From: Desulfotignum sp.
GTDB taxonomy: Bacteria > Desulfobacterota > Desulfobacteria > Desulfobacterales > Desulfobacteraceae
DNA length: 37,082 nucleotides
Reading direction: 5' to 3'
Assembly (NCBI GenBank): GCA_018399285.1
Contig: JAGYOW010000031.1
Location: forward strand, 1-37,082
Shown: positions 17,923 through 26,364 of the stretch, piece by piece
Numbering within the stretch: position 1 is the first letter of the stretch
Layout: each line of letters opens with the position of its first letter
Made by a program: the position numbers and the translations under genes
Notes under the pieces: model-generated
What the model was told of the DNA's origin: nothing
Databases searched by the model: none
What the model saw: only the letters and a program-made list of their open reading frames with translations

Positions 17923-18744
17923 TTAAACGATGTAGTAAACAGAGGGTTCCGTACCCAGAGACTGTTTACGTCGGATTGTATAATGTTCCTTGAGAAGCTT
18001 CCTGACATCGGATTCAGGATCTTCCAGGTCTCCCACCACAATGGCACCTTCAGAGGCTTCCACGCAATGCGGCTGTTCCCCTTTGGCCAGACGTTCGGCG
18101 CAGAAATTGCATTTTTCCACCACCCCTTTGGACCGGGTGGGGAAATCCGGATCTGTCTCATCGATGAACGGCCGGGGATCCCTGAAGTTAAAGCTTCGTG
18201 ATCCATAGGGGCAGGCCGCCATGCAGAACCGGCACCCGATACAGCGGTGATAATCCATCATCACGATGCCGTCTTCCCGGGAAAACGTGGCCTGGGTGGG
18301 GCATGCCTGGACACAGGGCGCATTTTTGCAGTGGTTGCACAACACCATGAACGGCAGGTGATGAAATTTTTCATTCAAAAATTCATCTTCCTTGTCCGGG
18401 AACGCATAATGAAATTTTTCCTTCCAGATCCATTTGATTTCCTGTTTATGGTTCACCGGCCGGGTTTTGGGATACAGCCGGGTATCCACTTCATGGGTGA
18501 AATCGGGTACATTGTGATGGAGATGACAGGCCAGAGAAATTTTTCTGGCCAGGTTGTCATCGATCTTTTTGATGTCAATGACCATGCCCCAGCGTTCGGC
18601 ATGAAGGGCGGTGTCATTTTTCACTTTGGCGGCAGCCGCCGGGCCATGGGAGTCCGAGGCTGCAAAATTTATTGCCGGAGCAGCACCCAACCCGATGGCG
18701 GCAATGCCGGCCACTTTCAGAAATCGTCTTCTGCTCTTTTCCAT
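17923..18744 (-). CDS. dsrO: DsrO, periplasmic ferredoxin-like iron-sulfur subunit
   Basis: A 273-residue protein with a Tat signal peptide ('[18 protein letters not shown]', twin Arg at residues 5-7), so it is exported folded with its clusters. It has the cysteine groups of a multi-[4Fe-4S] ferredoxin of the DmsB/HybA type: '[14 protein letters not shown]', '[14 protein letters not shown]' and '[16 protein letters not shown]'. With DsrJ and DsrP it forms the periplasm-facing part of the DsrMKJOP complex, which passes electrons between the quinone pool and the cytoplasmic DsrK side during sulfite reduction. The start shares one base with the dsrJ stop (TAATG). Confidence 0.96.
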   Translation of the reverse strand: MEKSRRRFLKVAGIAAIGLGAAPAINFAASDSHGPAAAAKVKNDTALHAERWGMVIDIKKIDDNLARKISLACHLHHNVPDFTHEVDTRLYPKTRPVNHKQEIKWIWKEKFHYAFPDKEDEFLNEKFHHLPFMVLCNHCKNAPCVQACPTQATFSREDGIVMMDYHRCIGCRFCMAACPYGSRSFNFRDPRPFIDETDPDFPTRSKGVVEKCNFCAERLAKGEQPHCVEASEGAIVVGDLEDPESDVRKLLKEHYTIRRKQSLGTEPSVYYIV

Positions 18745-19139
18745 TATTCAATCTCCTTGGGGTTTGTGTGACACTCCCAGCAATAAGGATCTACCGATGT
18801 ATAGGTATGACAGGCGTCACAGAATTTGGCTTTATCTTCATGGCAGCCCAGGCAGGAATTCTCACCGGTGGACAGGCTCATGTTGAAGGCGTGGCCGTTG
18901 GCTGCCACATAGATCCGGTCGGCATCCCGTACCACGGCATCCCGCCATTCATCCAGCAGAGACATGTGGTTGGCCCGCATCTCATATGTGTCCAAAACAC
19001 ATTTCTTGGCTTCTTTGGCAGGGCCCAGCAGCTCCGGCTCCGGTGCGGCCTGGGTGGTGGTCACCATGTTGAACCAGAAGGGTGAGAGCACGGCCAGAAC
19101 AAAGACAGCCAGTCCGCCCATAATCATATTTTTCGTCAT
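18744..19139 (-). CDS. dsrJ: DsrJ, periplasmic triheme cytochrome c
   Basis: A 131-residue protein with an uncleaved-looking N-terminal hydrophobic helix ('MIMGGLAVFVLAVLSPFWF') anchoring it on the periplasmic side. Three CxxCH heme sites are visible: residues 96-100, 107-111 and 120-124. Cys47 in 'KKCVLDTYEMR' corresponds to the conserved non-CxxCH cysteine proposed in the family as the unusual axial ligand of one heme. It belongs to the DsrMKJOP transmembrane complex. It starts one base after the dsrK stop, with its RBS (GAGGAGGAA) inside the end of dsrK, so coupling is strong. Confidence 0.96.
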   Translation of the reverse strand: MTKNMIMGGLAVFVLAVLSPFWFNMVTTTQAAPEPELLGPAKEAKKCVLDTYEMRANHMSLLDEWRDAVVRDADRIYVAANGHAFNMSLSTGENSCLGCHEDKAKFCDACHTYTSVDPYCWECHTNPKEIE

Positions 19140-19140
19140 T

Positions 19141-20790
19141 TTATTCCTCCTCCTCGCAACCTGGCAGCGGTTCCATTCTCAGGTCTTCGGTACGTTCTTT
19201 TTCTCCGGGCAGAATCAGGGCATTGCCCACCAGTTCGTGGAGACCGATCACGTCCACCTCCGGCACCCAGTACTCACACATGGTGGGCAGGGCTGCCCGG
19301 TCGATGGCGCAAATGGTGCACAAGCTGTTGACCCCAAATTTTTCATGGACATATTTAACAGCAGTGGCTCTCGGTAGAGCGCCGGCCATTCTCAGTTCAA
19401 TGTTTTCACCGGCGTTCAGTCCGGCGCCGGACCCACAGCAGAATGTCTGTTCCCGGATGGTGTTGGGCGGCATTTCATAAAAATGGTCACACACATTTTG
19501 GATCACATACCGGGGTTCGTCCAGAATCCCCATGCCACGGGCCGGGTTGCAGGAATCATGAAAGGTCACAATCCGGTTGGCGTTCCGGCTTTTGTCCAGC
19601 TCCAGCTTGCCGTGCTTGATGAGATCGGCAGTAAATTCAGCAATATGTACCATTTTGGTGGATTTGGCATTTTCAAATTTGGTCCCGGTGATGGGGTTCA
19701 CCGGTACTTCTAGGAAATCGGCAGGACCGTTCATGGTGTCCATATACTGGTTGATGACCCGCCACATGTGACCGCATTCACCGCCCAAAATCCATTTGAC
19801 GCCTAACCGTTTGGCTTCATAGTACATTTTGGCGTTCAACCGCTTCATGGTCTCATGGGAGGTGAAAAATCCGAAGTTGCCGCCTTCGGACGCATAGGTG
19901 GACCAGGTCACATCCAGGCCGTATTTTTCCTTGAGATACTGGAACAGGATCAGGTACCCCTGGCAGGTATAGGTGCCGGGATCGGCAAACACATCACCGG
20001 ACGGGGTGACGAACAGAATGTCCGCTCCTTTTTTCTGGAACTGAGGCGTGCAGTCCACGCCGGTGATGTCTTCGATGTCTTCCACGAAAAATTCCAGCAT
20101 GTCTTTGAAGGCATGGGGTTGAATTCCCAGGTGGTTTCCGGTTGTGTAGCAGTTGGAAACCGGGGTGGCGATCCAGTCGATGTTCAATCCCAGCAGGTTG
20201 AGCAGCTCTCTGCCCATGATGGTGATCTCGGCCGTGTCAATGCCGTAGGGGCAGAACACGGAGCAGCGGCGGCATTCCGTGCACTGGAAGAAGTAGTACC
20301 ACATCTCCTTGAGCACATCCAGGGTTAAAGGACGGTTACCTCCTAAACGCTGGCCTCCGGGAATTTTCTGCAAAATTTTTCCGGCAGTGGTAAAGTCGTT
20401 TCTGTAAACGGATCTGAGCAGTTCCGCTCTCAGTACAGGCATGTTTTTGGGATCACCCGTGCCTAAAAAGAAATGACATTTGTCGGCACAGGCCCCGCAG
20501 CGGACACACACATCCATGAAGATCTTGAATGTACGGAATTTTTCCAGCCGTTCCTTGATGCCGTCATGGATGATCTGCTGCCAGTTGTCCGGCAGTTTCC
20601 AGTCCTCTTCTGTCGGGTTCCAGCTTCTGGCATTGGGCAGTCCTAAGGTTTCCACACTTTCGGGCTTGGCGGCATAACAGTACATGCCCGGCCGTATCTG
20701 GACGGATTTGGTGGTATCCAGCCAGTTGCCCGAATCCGTACCATAGTCAATTTTATCCAGTAATTCATCTGGTGTCAGTTCGTCGGCCAT
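19141..20790 (-). CDS. dsrK: DsrK, cytoplasmic heterodisulfide-reductase-like iron-sulfur subunit
   Basis: A 549-residue protein related to HdrD. Two [4Fe-4S] ferredoxin sites are visible: C95, C98, C101, C105 and C170, C173, C176, C180. Two CCG domains follow, with the hallmark 'TFCCGSGAG' (C451-C452) plus C414 and C491/C494, which would hold the special catalytic cubane. There is no signal peptide, as expected for the cytoplasmic catalytic subunit of DsrMKJOP, which is thought to act on the DsrC trisulfide/disulfide formed during sulfite reduction. Its start has AAGGAG upstream and lies 3 bases after dsrM. Confidence 0.97.
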   Translation of the reverse strand: MADELTPDELLDKIDYGTDSGNWLDTTKSVQIRPGMYCYAAKPESVETLGLPNARSWNPTEEDWKLPDNWQQIIHDGIKERLEKFRTFKIFMDVCVRCGACADKCHFFLGTGDPKNMPVLRAELLRSVYRNDFTTAGKILQKIPGGQRLGGNRPLTLDVLKEMWYYFFQCTECRRCSVFCPYGIDTAEITIMGRELLNLLGLNIDWIATPVSNCYTTGNHLGIQPHAFKDMLEFFVEDIEDITGVDCTPQFQKKGADILFVTPSGDVFADPGTYTCQGYLILFQYLKEKYGLDVTWSTYASEGGNFGFFTSHETMKRLNAKMYYEAKRLGVKWILGGECGHMWRVINQYMDTMNGPADFLEVPVNPITGTKFENAKSTKMVHIAEFTADLIKHGKLELDKSRNANRIVTFHDSCNPARGMGILDEPRYVIQNVCDHFYEMPPNTIREQTFCCGSGAGLNAGENIELRMAGALPRATAVKYVHEKFGVNSLCTICAIDRAALPTMCEYWVPEVDVIGLHELVGNALILPGEKERTEDLRMEPLPGCEEEE

Positions 20791-20793
20791 TGA

Positions 20794-21798
20794 TTACTCC
20801 TTTTTTTCCACTGGCAGGCCAGCTTCAATCATTTTGTCTCTGAAGTGATCTTCATACTGTTCATAGGTATGGATCGGCACATCATAGTTCCAGGGGTTTA
20901 CATGCCGTTTGGCCCGGGTGTTGTTGGCCATGTTCCTTGTGGGACTTAAGAAAACGCCGCCTAAGTGCATGAGCTTGCTGGCCGGAAAATAGGCGAACAA
21001 AATACTGACCAAAAACAGATGGGCATAGAACAGATTGGCCACCCCGTCGGGAATGGTGGGGCTCAATGTGACCAGTCCCATGGTCATTTCCTTGATGGCG
21101 GTGATGTCCACCTTGGTGAAATACCGCATGAAAATACCGGTAAGGGCAATGCCTAAAATCAGGAACAAGGGAAAATAATCCGATGCCTGGGAGATATAGC
21201 GGACCTTCTGGTCAAACAGCCGTCTTGCCAGCAGAAACAAAACCGCTGCCGGAAGCACCACCCCGGACAGAAACAGGCCGGGCAGTCCAAGCTGAACAAT
21301 ACCGTCCAGGGCTTCTAAAAACTGGACCCAGGACGACACCGGAGATGTGAAAAACCGGAAGTGTCTGAGCAATACCACCAGGAATGCATAATGAAAGGCC
21401 AAAGCCGCCACCCACAGGAAAATTTCCCAGGAATAGGTGATGCGGTTGGATGCGGTGCGGTTGAAGGCTGCCTTGGTGTTACGGAATAAAGACCTGAACA
21501 AAAAGATTTCAAGCAACATCCGTATGAAAACACCAGATGCGGTGTCAGGGTTGTCGATGCGGTTCTGTTTAATCCAGGGAAGCGATTTCTGCTGCCCGCA
21601 GGTTGTGGGAATCCTGAAGGGAACGGCGGATCTTGCCCAGCCCATTACTTTGATGACAAAGCCGACCAGGAAGGCAATGACCGCCAGGTACGGGAAAACA
21701 ATCCCGAAGAACCACCCAAGCCCTGCTCCCGCCCCCGCGTAAGCCACTAGAAAAAGCAGAAAAACTGCTGTCAGGGGGATCAAGTACTTTTGTGTCAT
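20794..21798 (-). CDS. dsrM: DsrM, membrane cytochrome b subunit (NarI-like)
   Basis: A 334-residue integral membrane protein with an N-terminal hydrophobic pair of helices and a NarI-type diheme cytochrome b core in which conserved histidines sit in helices such as 'FHYAFLVVLLRHFRFF' and 'YAHLFLVSILFAYFPASKLM'. The C-terminus is soluble and reaches toward DsrK. It takes electrons from menaquinol and passes them to DsrK. The RBS is GAGGTGG, 8 bases before the ATG at 21798. It is the first dsr gene, 55 bases after the RsbRD-domain gene, with which it probably shares the promoter at 22429-22457. Confidence 0.96.
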   Translation of the reverse strand: MTQKYLIPLTAVFLLFLVAYAGAGAGLGWFFGIVFPYLAVIAFLVGFVIKVMGWARSAVPFRIPTTCGQQKSLPWIKQNRIDNPDTASGVFIRMLLEIFLFRSLFRNTKAAFNRTASNRITYSWEIFLWVAALAFHYAFLVVLLRHFRFFTSPVSSWVQFLEALDGIVQLGLPGLFLSGVVLPAAVLFLLARRLFDQKVRYISQASDYFPLFLILGIALTGIFMRYFTKVDITAIKEMTMGLVTLSPTIPDGVANLFYAHLFLVSILFAYFPASKLMHLGGVFLSPTRNMANNTRAKRHVNPWNYDVPIHTYEQYEDHFRDKMIEAGLPVEKKE

Positions 21799-21853
21799 AT
21801 TGTAACCACCTCATAGATTGGTTGCCGGACAAACCTAAATTTTGTCAGACAAG

Positions 21854-22369
21854 TTAAGATTTTTTTGAGCCAAGCAGGTCTTCCTCCTTGAGCTCTTTTA
21901 CCAAGCCTGCCCTTTCAAAGGCTGCGTGAATCCGTCGTTTGCTTTCCGTGGCCTTTAAAAGGAATATATCTTCTCTGCATTTCATCAGCCGGTTGAACCC
22001 GGCCAGAACGACCTGGTCCACCATCCGGTCGAATTCCCGGGTGTGGGCTGAATCCATGACGGTTTCTCCGATTTTTTTCAGGAAAAAAATAAAACTCACT
22101 GCCTCGGCAGCGGAAAATGCCTGGACCGCCCGGATGCGGATGACCGGATCCAGGGCTTTTTCAAGGGTGTCACTGGTATAATCAGAAGCCAGCAGATGCA
22201 GCACATCTTCCAGGGTTTCTCTGGTGACTGCGCCTACGGGATTGTCGAACCGGTCTACATCTTTTCCCAGAATTCGTGCACTCTGGGGAGGATAGGTGTC
22301 AATGGTTGCCTGGAACCATTTTTTCAGTAATTGATCATGGTTCTGCGTCAAGGATTGTTTCAGGGTCAT
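21854..22369 (-). CDS. RsbRD N-terminal-domain protein leading the dsr operon
   Basis: A 171-residue all-helical soluble protein resembling the RsbRD (RsbR/globin-like) N-terminal sensory domain, with the typical opening 'DQLLKKWFQATIDTYP' and a later 'FDRMVDQVVLAGFNRLMKCR'. In stressosome proteins this fold senses signals and is followed by a STAS domain; here there is none, so it would act alone or with a partner. As established context, genes of this type are often found directly before dsrMKJOP in sulfate reducers. No strong RBS precedes the ATG. A role in regulating or assembling the Dsr complex is inference. Confidence 0.82.
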   Translation of the reverse strand: MTLKQSLTQNHDQLLKKWFQATIDTYPPQSARILGKDVDRFDNPVGAVTRETLEDVLHLLASDYTSDTLEKALDPVIRIRAVQAFSAAEAVSFIFFLKKIGETVMDSAHTREFDRMVDQVVLAGFNRLMKCREDIFLLKATESKRRIHAAFERAGLVKELKEEDLLGSKKS

Positions 22370-22428
22370 GGGTGCCCGGTCTTTTTTTTTAGTTGATCTG
22401 TAATACTGCCCGTGCCAATTGTTAGATG

Positions 22429-22457
22429 GATATAAACTTACTTAAATTGTATGTCAA
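22429..22457 (-). promoter_or_regulatory. Sigma70-type promoter of the dsr operon
   Basis: On the minus strand a perfect TTGACA (22452-22457) is followed after exactly 17 bases by TATATC (22429-22434), a 4/6 match to the -10 box. It lies 60 bases upstream of the RsbRD-domain gene and reads toward dsrMKJOP. The spacer is AT-rich, as in strong constitutive promoters. Confidence 0.65.
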
Positions 22458-22632
22458 GGGTAAAACAACCGGCTGTTCACGCGCATAACCGCAGGACAGC
22501 GGCTCTTTTTTTTTGAGATGGGGCTGTTCACAAGATTGAATTGTATGGTACTGTTCTTGATATCAAAGAAAAACAACGCGGTCCGGGGAAAGGAAAAAAT
22601 GAGGAAAAAACGCCTTTCGGAACAGGCTTAAA

Positions 22633-23826
22633 ATGGATCATTATTATAAAGAGCGGTTTCATGTTCAACAGGACCTGATCAAAAAAATTGCGCCATTGAC
22701 GGAAACCGGTGATATTCTGGAAATGGTCAGAGAACAGTTGCGTTCACTGATTCCCAATGCCATGGAAGTGTGCGTGCTGCTGCTGGATCCGGATGCAGCA
22801 AAATATACCAGTCCGTTGCAGTGTGCGCTGTATGACCGGCCGGTGAGCTGTCAGTCCTGCAAACGGGACCGCCCGGCGGTTCAGCAGGCCGTTGCCGGAA
22901 AAAAAGCGGTGGTGGTGGCTGACAGTGATCCCATTGTCCGTCCGGACGGATCCCGGATGACGGTGGGGCCTGAATACGCCATGCCAGTTTTTGTGGAAAA
23001 CCGGATCCTGGCGATTGTCAGTGTGGTGATCCAGCCGTTGACCCGGTATACACGCAGAGATTTCTATTTAATCCGGGATTTTGCCAATGTATTGGGAACC
23101 ATTTTGCTGACGGCCCGGCGGCAATGGGAGATCACCCGGGAAAAAATCCGTATCAGCCAGACCCTGGCCAGCCTGACGCCGTTTGTACCCGGATCGGTGC
23201 GGCGGATGGCGGATAAAAACCCGGAATTGTTGACCCGGGAAAAAGAAACCAAACAGGTCAGTGTCCTGTTCATTGATCTGGAAGGATATACCGGCCTGAG
23301 TGCCACCCGGCCGGAAGCCAAGGTCAATGCCGTCATTGAAAAAGTGTTTTCCAGTTTTGTGGATCCCATTCACCGGTCCCACGGGGAGATCAATGAGACC
23401 AGCGGGGACGGGTTCATGATTATTTTCAAGGATCATGACCCGAAAACCAATGCCATGAACGCAGTCAAAGCCGCCTTTGAGATCGCTTCCCGGTGCCGGT
23501 CCGTCAGTCTTTCCCTGGCCGGTGAGCTTGATTTGTCGGATATGGGACCCATGACCGTCAATATGGGAATCAGTTCCGGAACGGCCCTGGTGGGAATGAC
23601 CCGGTTCAAGGGGATGCTGGACACCCGCATGACGTTCACCGCTTCCGGATCCGTGACCAATATCGCGGCCCGGCTGTCGGACCACGCAACGGGCGGGGAT
23701 ATTCTGATCAACCGGGCCACCAGAGATTTGATCGACGGCCTGTGGCCGGTCTATGACAGAGGAAAGGCAAAAATGAAAGGAATTCCCGAACCCATCCAGG
23801 TGTATTCTCTGCTCAGACCGGCATGA
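22633..23826 (+). CDS. Class III adenylate/guanylate cyclase with N-terminal GAF-like domain
   Basis: A 397-residue cytoplasmic protein. Residues about 15-165 form a GAF-like sensory domain with three cysteines (C64, C73, C76, the last two as 'SCQSC'). Residues about 205-395 are a class III cyclase catalytic domain: metal-binding D215 in 'VLFIDLEGYTGLSA', D259 in 'ETSGDGFMIIF', and N343 and R347 in 'SVTNIAARL', the transition-state pair. The Asp normally preceding that block (GDxVN), which helps fix adenine specificity, reads as Ser here, so the product (cAMP, cGMP or other) is uncertain. It reads away from the dsr operon. The cyclic-nucleotide-binding protein at 3989-7192 is a possible but unproven target. 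Confidence 0.9.
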   Translation: MDHYYKERFHVQQDLIKKIAPLTETGDILEMVREQLRSLIPNAMEVCVLLLDPDAAKYTSPLQCALYDRPVSCQSCKRDRPAVQQAVAGKKAVVVADSDPIVRPDGSRMTVGPEYAMPVFVENRILAIVSVVIQPLTRYTRRDFYLIRDFANVLGTILLTARRQWEITREKIRISQTLASLTPFVPGSVRRMADKNPELLTREKETKQVSVLFIDLEGYTGLSATRPEAKVNAVIEKVFSSFVDPIHRSHGEINETSGDGFMIIFKDHDPKTNAMNAVKAAFEIASRCRSVSLSLAGELDLSDMGPMTVNMGISSGTALVGMTRFKGMLDTRMTFTASGSVTNIAARLSDHATGGDILINRATRDLIDGLWPVYDRGKAKMKGIPEPIQVYSLLRPA

Positions 23827-23883
23827 ACCGCCTTGTGTTTCTTCAGGGAATTTGGGAACAAACAATAGAAAGGATTTAAAAAG

Positions 23884-23975
23884 TGGCGGAGAAAGAGAGA
23901 TTCGAACTCTCGATGGAAGTTTCCCCATACTCACTTAGCAGGCGAGCGCCTTCAGCTTCACTCGGCCATTTCTCC
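23884..23975 (-). tRNA. tRNA-Ser (anticodon GCU)
   Basis: The minus strand folds as a class II tRNA with a 7-bp acceptor GGAGAAA/TTTCTCC, discriminator G and encoded CCA (23884-23886). The anticodon loop CTGCTAA gives GCU, decoding AGC/AGU. The long variable arm and the TTCGAAT T-loop fit tRNA-Ser. It lies 11 bases downstream of tRNA-Ser(UGA) and is probably co-transcribed with it. Confidence 0.95.
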
Positions 23976-23986
23976 GCAATGTGTTG

Positions 23987-24075
23987 TGGCGGAGGAGGTA
24001 GGATTCGAACCCACGAAGCTGTTACACTTAACGGTTTTCAAGACCGCCGCCTTCCAGCCGCTCGGCCACTCCTCC
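23987..24075 (-). tRNA. tRNA-Ser (anticodon UGA)
   Basis: On the minus strand the acceptor is GGAGGAG/CTCCTCC with discriminator G and encoded CCA (23987-23989). The anticodon loop CTTGAAA gives UGA, decoding UCA and other UCN codons. A long variable arm and the TTCGAAT T-loop are present. It is the first gene of a two-tRNA unit and has a good promoter 20 bases upstream. Confidence 0.95.
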
Positions 24076-24094
24076 AAAAAATTAAACACCCGCT

Positions 24095-24123
24095 TATATA
24101 TCATCTTGCGCAAAATCGGTCAA
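24095..24123 (-). promoter_or_regulatory. Promoter of the tRNA-Ser pair
   Basis: Minus strand: TTGACC (24118-24123), a 17-base spacer, then TATATA (24095-24100), ending 20 bases before the tRNA-Ser(UGA) 5' end. A GC-rich stretch (GCGGG) follows the -10, as in stable-RNA promoters. Confidence 0.65.
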
Positions 24124-24146
24124 CACTTAACTTAGAATGTTAAGTG
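24124..24146. repeat. Perfect inverted repeat abutting the tRNA promoter
   Basis: CACTTAAC and GTTAAGTG, 8-bp perfect arms with a 7-base AT-rich spacer, lie directly upstream of the -35 box of the tRNA-Ser promoter and about 75 bases before the plus-strand gene at 24221. No T-run follows, so an operator-like site is more likely than a terminator. Confidence 0.5.
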
Positions 24147-24220
24147 ACATCTTGTTAGACACCAACAGTGGTTGCGCTATATTAAACGGTTTGACACCAA
24201 CAAAAAACTACAGGAGAATC

Positions 24221-24698
24221 ATGAATGAAACAAAAGATCCGTTTTGAAAAAAATGTCAAGGATGGAAATTGACGGTACTGGAGTCCAGTGAGGTGGACCC
24301 GGGTGTGATGATGCCGCTGTACCAAGAAACCTATGACCTGGCTGGAATGACGGCTGCAGCCGGAAGGGCTGAACCCTTTGTTCAGATGCTGCGGCGCCGG
24401 ACTTTTCCCCACCCGGGATCTGTGCATCAAACTGTTTGAGGAAACCGTGGATTTTTTCACGGATGAAGTCAGGACAAGGTGATTGTGGAGTACCTGGACG
24501 CAAGAGACCCTGCCGGATGAGGAGGAGTTCAAGCTCGAAGATGATGATGTGGAACTTGATGCCCTTCTGGATGAAGACGGCGATTCCAAGGAGGATGAGA
24601 TCAAGGAAATCGATGATGAGGATGATACCCCCCCGGTTCCTCGGAAGACACCTCTGAACACGAAAATTAACCGGTACATCAAGAAACGGATCTTATGA
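24221..24698 (+). pseudogene. Acidic hypothetical protein upstream of argS, frameshifted
   Basis: A gene of about 158 codons beginning at ATG 24221 behind AGGAG (24212-24216). The frames join up as 'MNETK', then 'KLTVLESSEVDPGVMMPLYQ', 'FVQMLRRRTF', 'KLFEETVDFFTDE', and finally a clean acidic tail 'LPDEEEFKLEDDDVELDALL' ending '[13 protein letters not shown]'. Indels sit near 24235, 24375, 24415, 24475 and 24505. The tail is extremely rich in Asp/Glu, then switches to a short basic C-terminus. The stop overlaps the argS start by 4 bases (ATGA), implying coupling. I do not recognise a family; the gene is probably intact in the organism and damaged here by sequence errors. Confidence 0.6.
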
Positions 24699-26362
24699 AA
24701 TATATCATAAAAAACATGGTGATTGCCGCTGCCCGAAAAGCGGTGGATGCCGGCATGCTTGTGTCCGGACCTGTACCGGAAATGGAGATTGAAGCACCCA
24801 AGCATGATTCCCAGGGGGATCTGTCCACCAATTTCGCCATGGTTTCCGCATCTACCCAGAAAATGGCGCCCAGAAAAATTGCCGAAGCCGTGATTGCCCA
24901 CATGGAACCCGAAGACTGGATTGATAAAATCGAAGTGGCCGGGCCGGGATTCATCAATTTTTTTCTGCGGCCGGCCGCCTGGCATCCGGTGGTGGATCAG
25001 GTGCTGGCTGCGGATGACCGGTACGGGGCTTCTGATTTCGGCAAAAAAGAGCGGGTCCAGGTGGAATTTGTCAGTGCCAACCCCACCGGCCCTTTACATG
25101 TGGGACATGGCCGGGGGGCCGCAGTCGGGGATGCGGTTGGCAATATCTTGAGTTTTGCCGGATTTTCAGTATCCAAGGAATATTATATCAATGATTCAGG
25201 GCGACAGATCCGCACGCTGGGAACATCGGTCTGGTTCCGGCTGCGTGAGCTGGCCGGAAACACAGTTGATTTTCCTGAAGACTGCTACAAAGGCGATTAT
25301 ATCAAGGATCTGGCCCGTGAAGTCCTGGACCGGGAAGGGCCGGATTTTATAAACAGCGATGAAGACAAAGCCATTGAAATCTGTGCCAGATATGCGGCCG
25401 GCCGGATTCTGGCACAGATCCGACAAGACCTGGCGGATTTCGGCGTGACGTTTGATCAGTGGTTCAGTGAGCAGAGCCTGTATGATTCAGGGCGTGTTCA
25501 ACAATCCATTGACGTGTTGAAAAAAGAGGGTCGGGTCTATGAAAAAGACGGGGCATTGTGGTTCAAGACGGAAGATTTCGGAGATGAGAAAGACCGGGTG
25601 GTGGTGAGAAGCAATGGATTGACCACCTATTTTGCCTCGGATATCGCGTATCACCAGGAAAAATATGAGCGGGGATTCGACCGGGTGATCGATGTATGGG
25701 GGGCGGATCATCACGGATATATCAACCGCCTGGCAGCCGCTGTCATGGCTTTTGGAAAACAAAGAGACCGGTTCCAGGTGATCCTGGTGCAGCTGGTGAA
25801 TCTGCTGCGGGGGGGAAAACCCGTTCAGATGTCCACCCGGGCCGGGGAGTTTGTCACGCTCAAAGACATTGTGGATGAAGTGGGAAAAGATGCGGCCCGG
25901 TTCATGTTTTTAAGCCGCAGTTATGATTCCGGCCTGGATTTTGATCTGGAAGTGGCCAAGCAGAAAAGCAGTGACAACCCGGTGTATTATGTCCAGTATG
26001 TCCATGCCCGGATTTCGGGTATTCTGGCCAAAGCAAAGGAGCTGCACCCGGAAATGGATGTGGATTTCAACCAGGGACAATATCTGTCAAAACTGATGGC
26101 ACAAGAAGAGATCCAGTTGATCAAGACGTTGGCCGGGTTTCCCGAACAGGTGGAAAAAAGTGCGGCCACCTGCCATCCTCATGTGATTTTCACCTATCTG
26201 ATGACCCTGGCAGCGGCTTTTCATGCGTATTACAACCGGCACAAGGTGATCACTGAGGACACGGAATTGACCCTGGCCCGGCTCAGCCTGGTTTTGGCCG
26301 TGAAAAAGGTGATCCGGAACGGGCTTTTCCTTTTAGGGGTGTCTGCACCTGAAAGAATGTGA
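24695..26362 (+). CDS. argS: Arginyl-tRNA synthetase
   Basis: A 555-residue class I aminoacyl-tRNA synthetase that charges tRNA-Arg in the cytoplasm. It has the N-terminal Add-1 domain, then '[16 protein letters not shown]' (HIGH-type signature, HVGH at residues 135-138), the ArgRS 'YINDSGRQI' motif, 'VWGADHHGY', and a degenerate KMSKS site '[12 protein letters not shown]'. The C-terminal helical anticodon-binding domain ends with 'ALRL'-like '[11 protein letters not shown]'. Length is normal (about 550-590). It overlaps the acidic-protein gene by 4 bases and is followed 2 bases later by the SPOR-protein gene. Confidence 0.97.
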   Translation: MKYIIKNMVIAAARKAVDAGMLVSGPVPEMEIEAPKHDSQGDLSTNFAMVSASTQKMAPRKIAEAVIAHMEPEDWIDKIEVAGPGFINFFLRPAAWHPVVDQVLAADDRYGASDFGKKERVQVEFVSANPTGPLHVGHGRGAAVGDAVGNILSFAGFSVSKEYYINDSGRQIRTLGTSVWFRLRELAGNTVDFPEDCYKGDYIKDLAREVLDREGPDFINSDEDKAIEICARYAAGRILAQIRQDLADFGVTFDQWFSEQSLYDSGRVQQSIDVLKKEGRVYEKDGALWFKTEDFGDEKDRVVVRSNGLTTYFASDIAYHQEKYERGFDRVIDVWGADHHGYINRLAAAVMAFGKQRDRFQVILVQLVNLLRGGKPVQMSTRAGEFVTLKDIVDEVGKDAARFMFLSRSYDSGLDFDLEVAKQKSSDNPVYYVQYVHARISGILAKAKELHPEMDVDFNQGQYLSKLMAQEEIQLIKTLAGFPEQVEKSAATCHPHVIFTYLMTLAAAFHAYYNRHKVITEDTELTLARLSLVLAVKKVIRNGLFLLGVSAPERM

Positions 26363-26364
26363 CC

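Noticed and set aside
22489..22515. CCGC/GCGG hairpin followed by a T-run, considered as a terminator
   Set aside because: The stem is only 4 bp and no plus-strand gene ends nearby. It could be a leader element, but there is too little to call it.
23068..23934. A 288-codon minus-strand frame opposite the cyclase
   Set aside because: It covers the cyclase catalytic domain in antisense and runs into the tRNA-Ser region. It has no motif of its own.
24182..24985. A 267-codon minus-strand frame with a serine-rich segment
   Set aside because: It is the antisense of the Asp/Glu-rich tail of the acidic gene and of the argS start; the serine runs are complements of GAT/GAA-rich codons. No RBS and no family resemblance.
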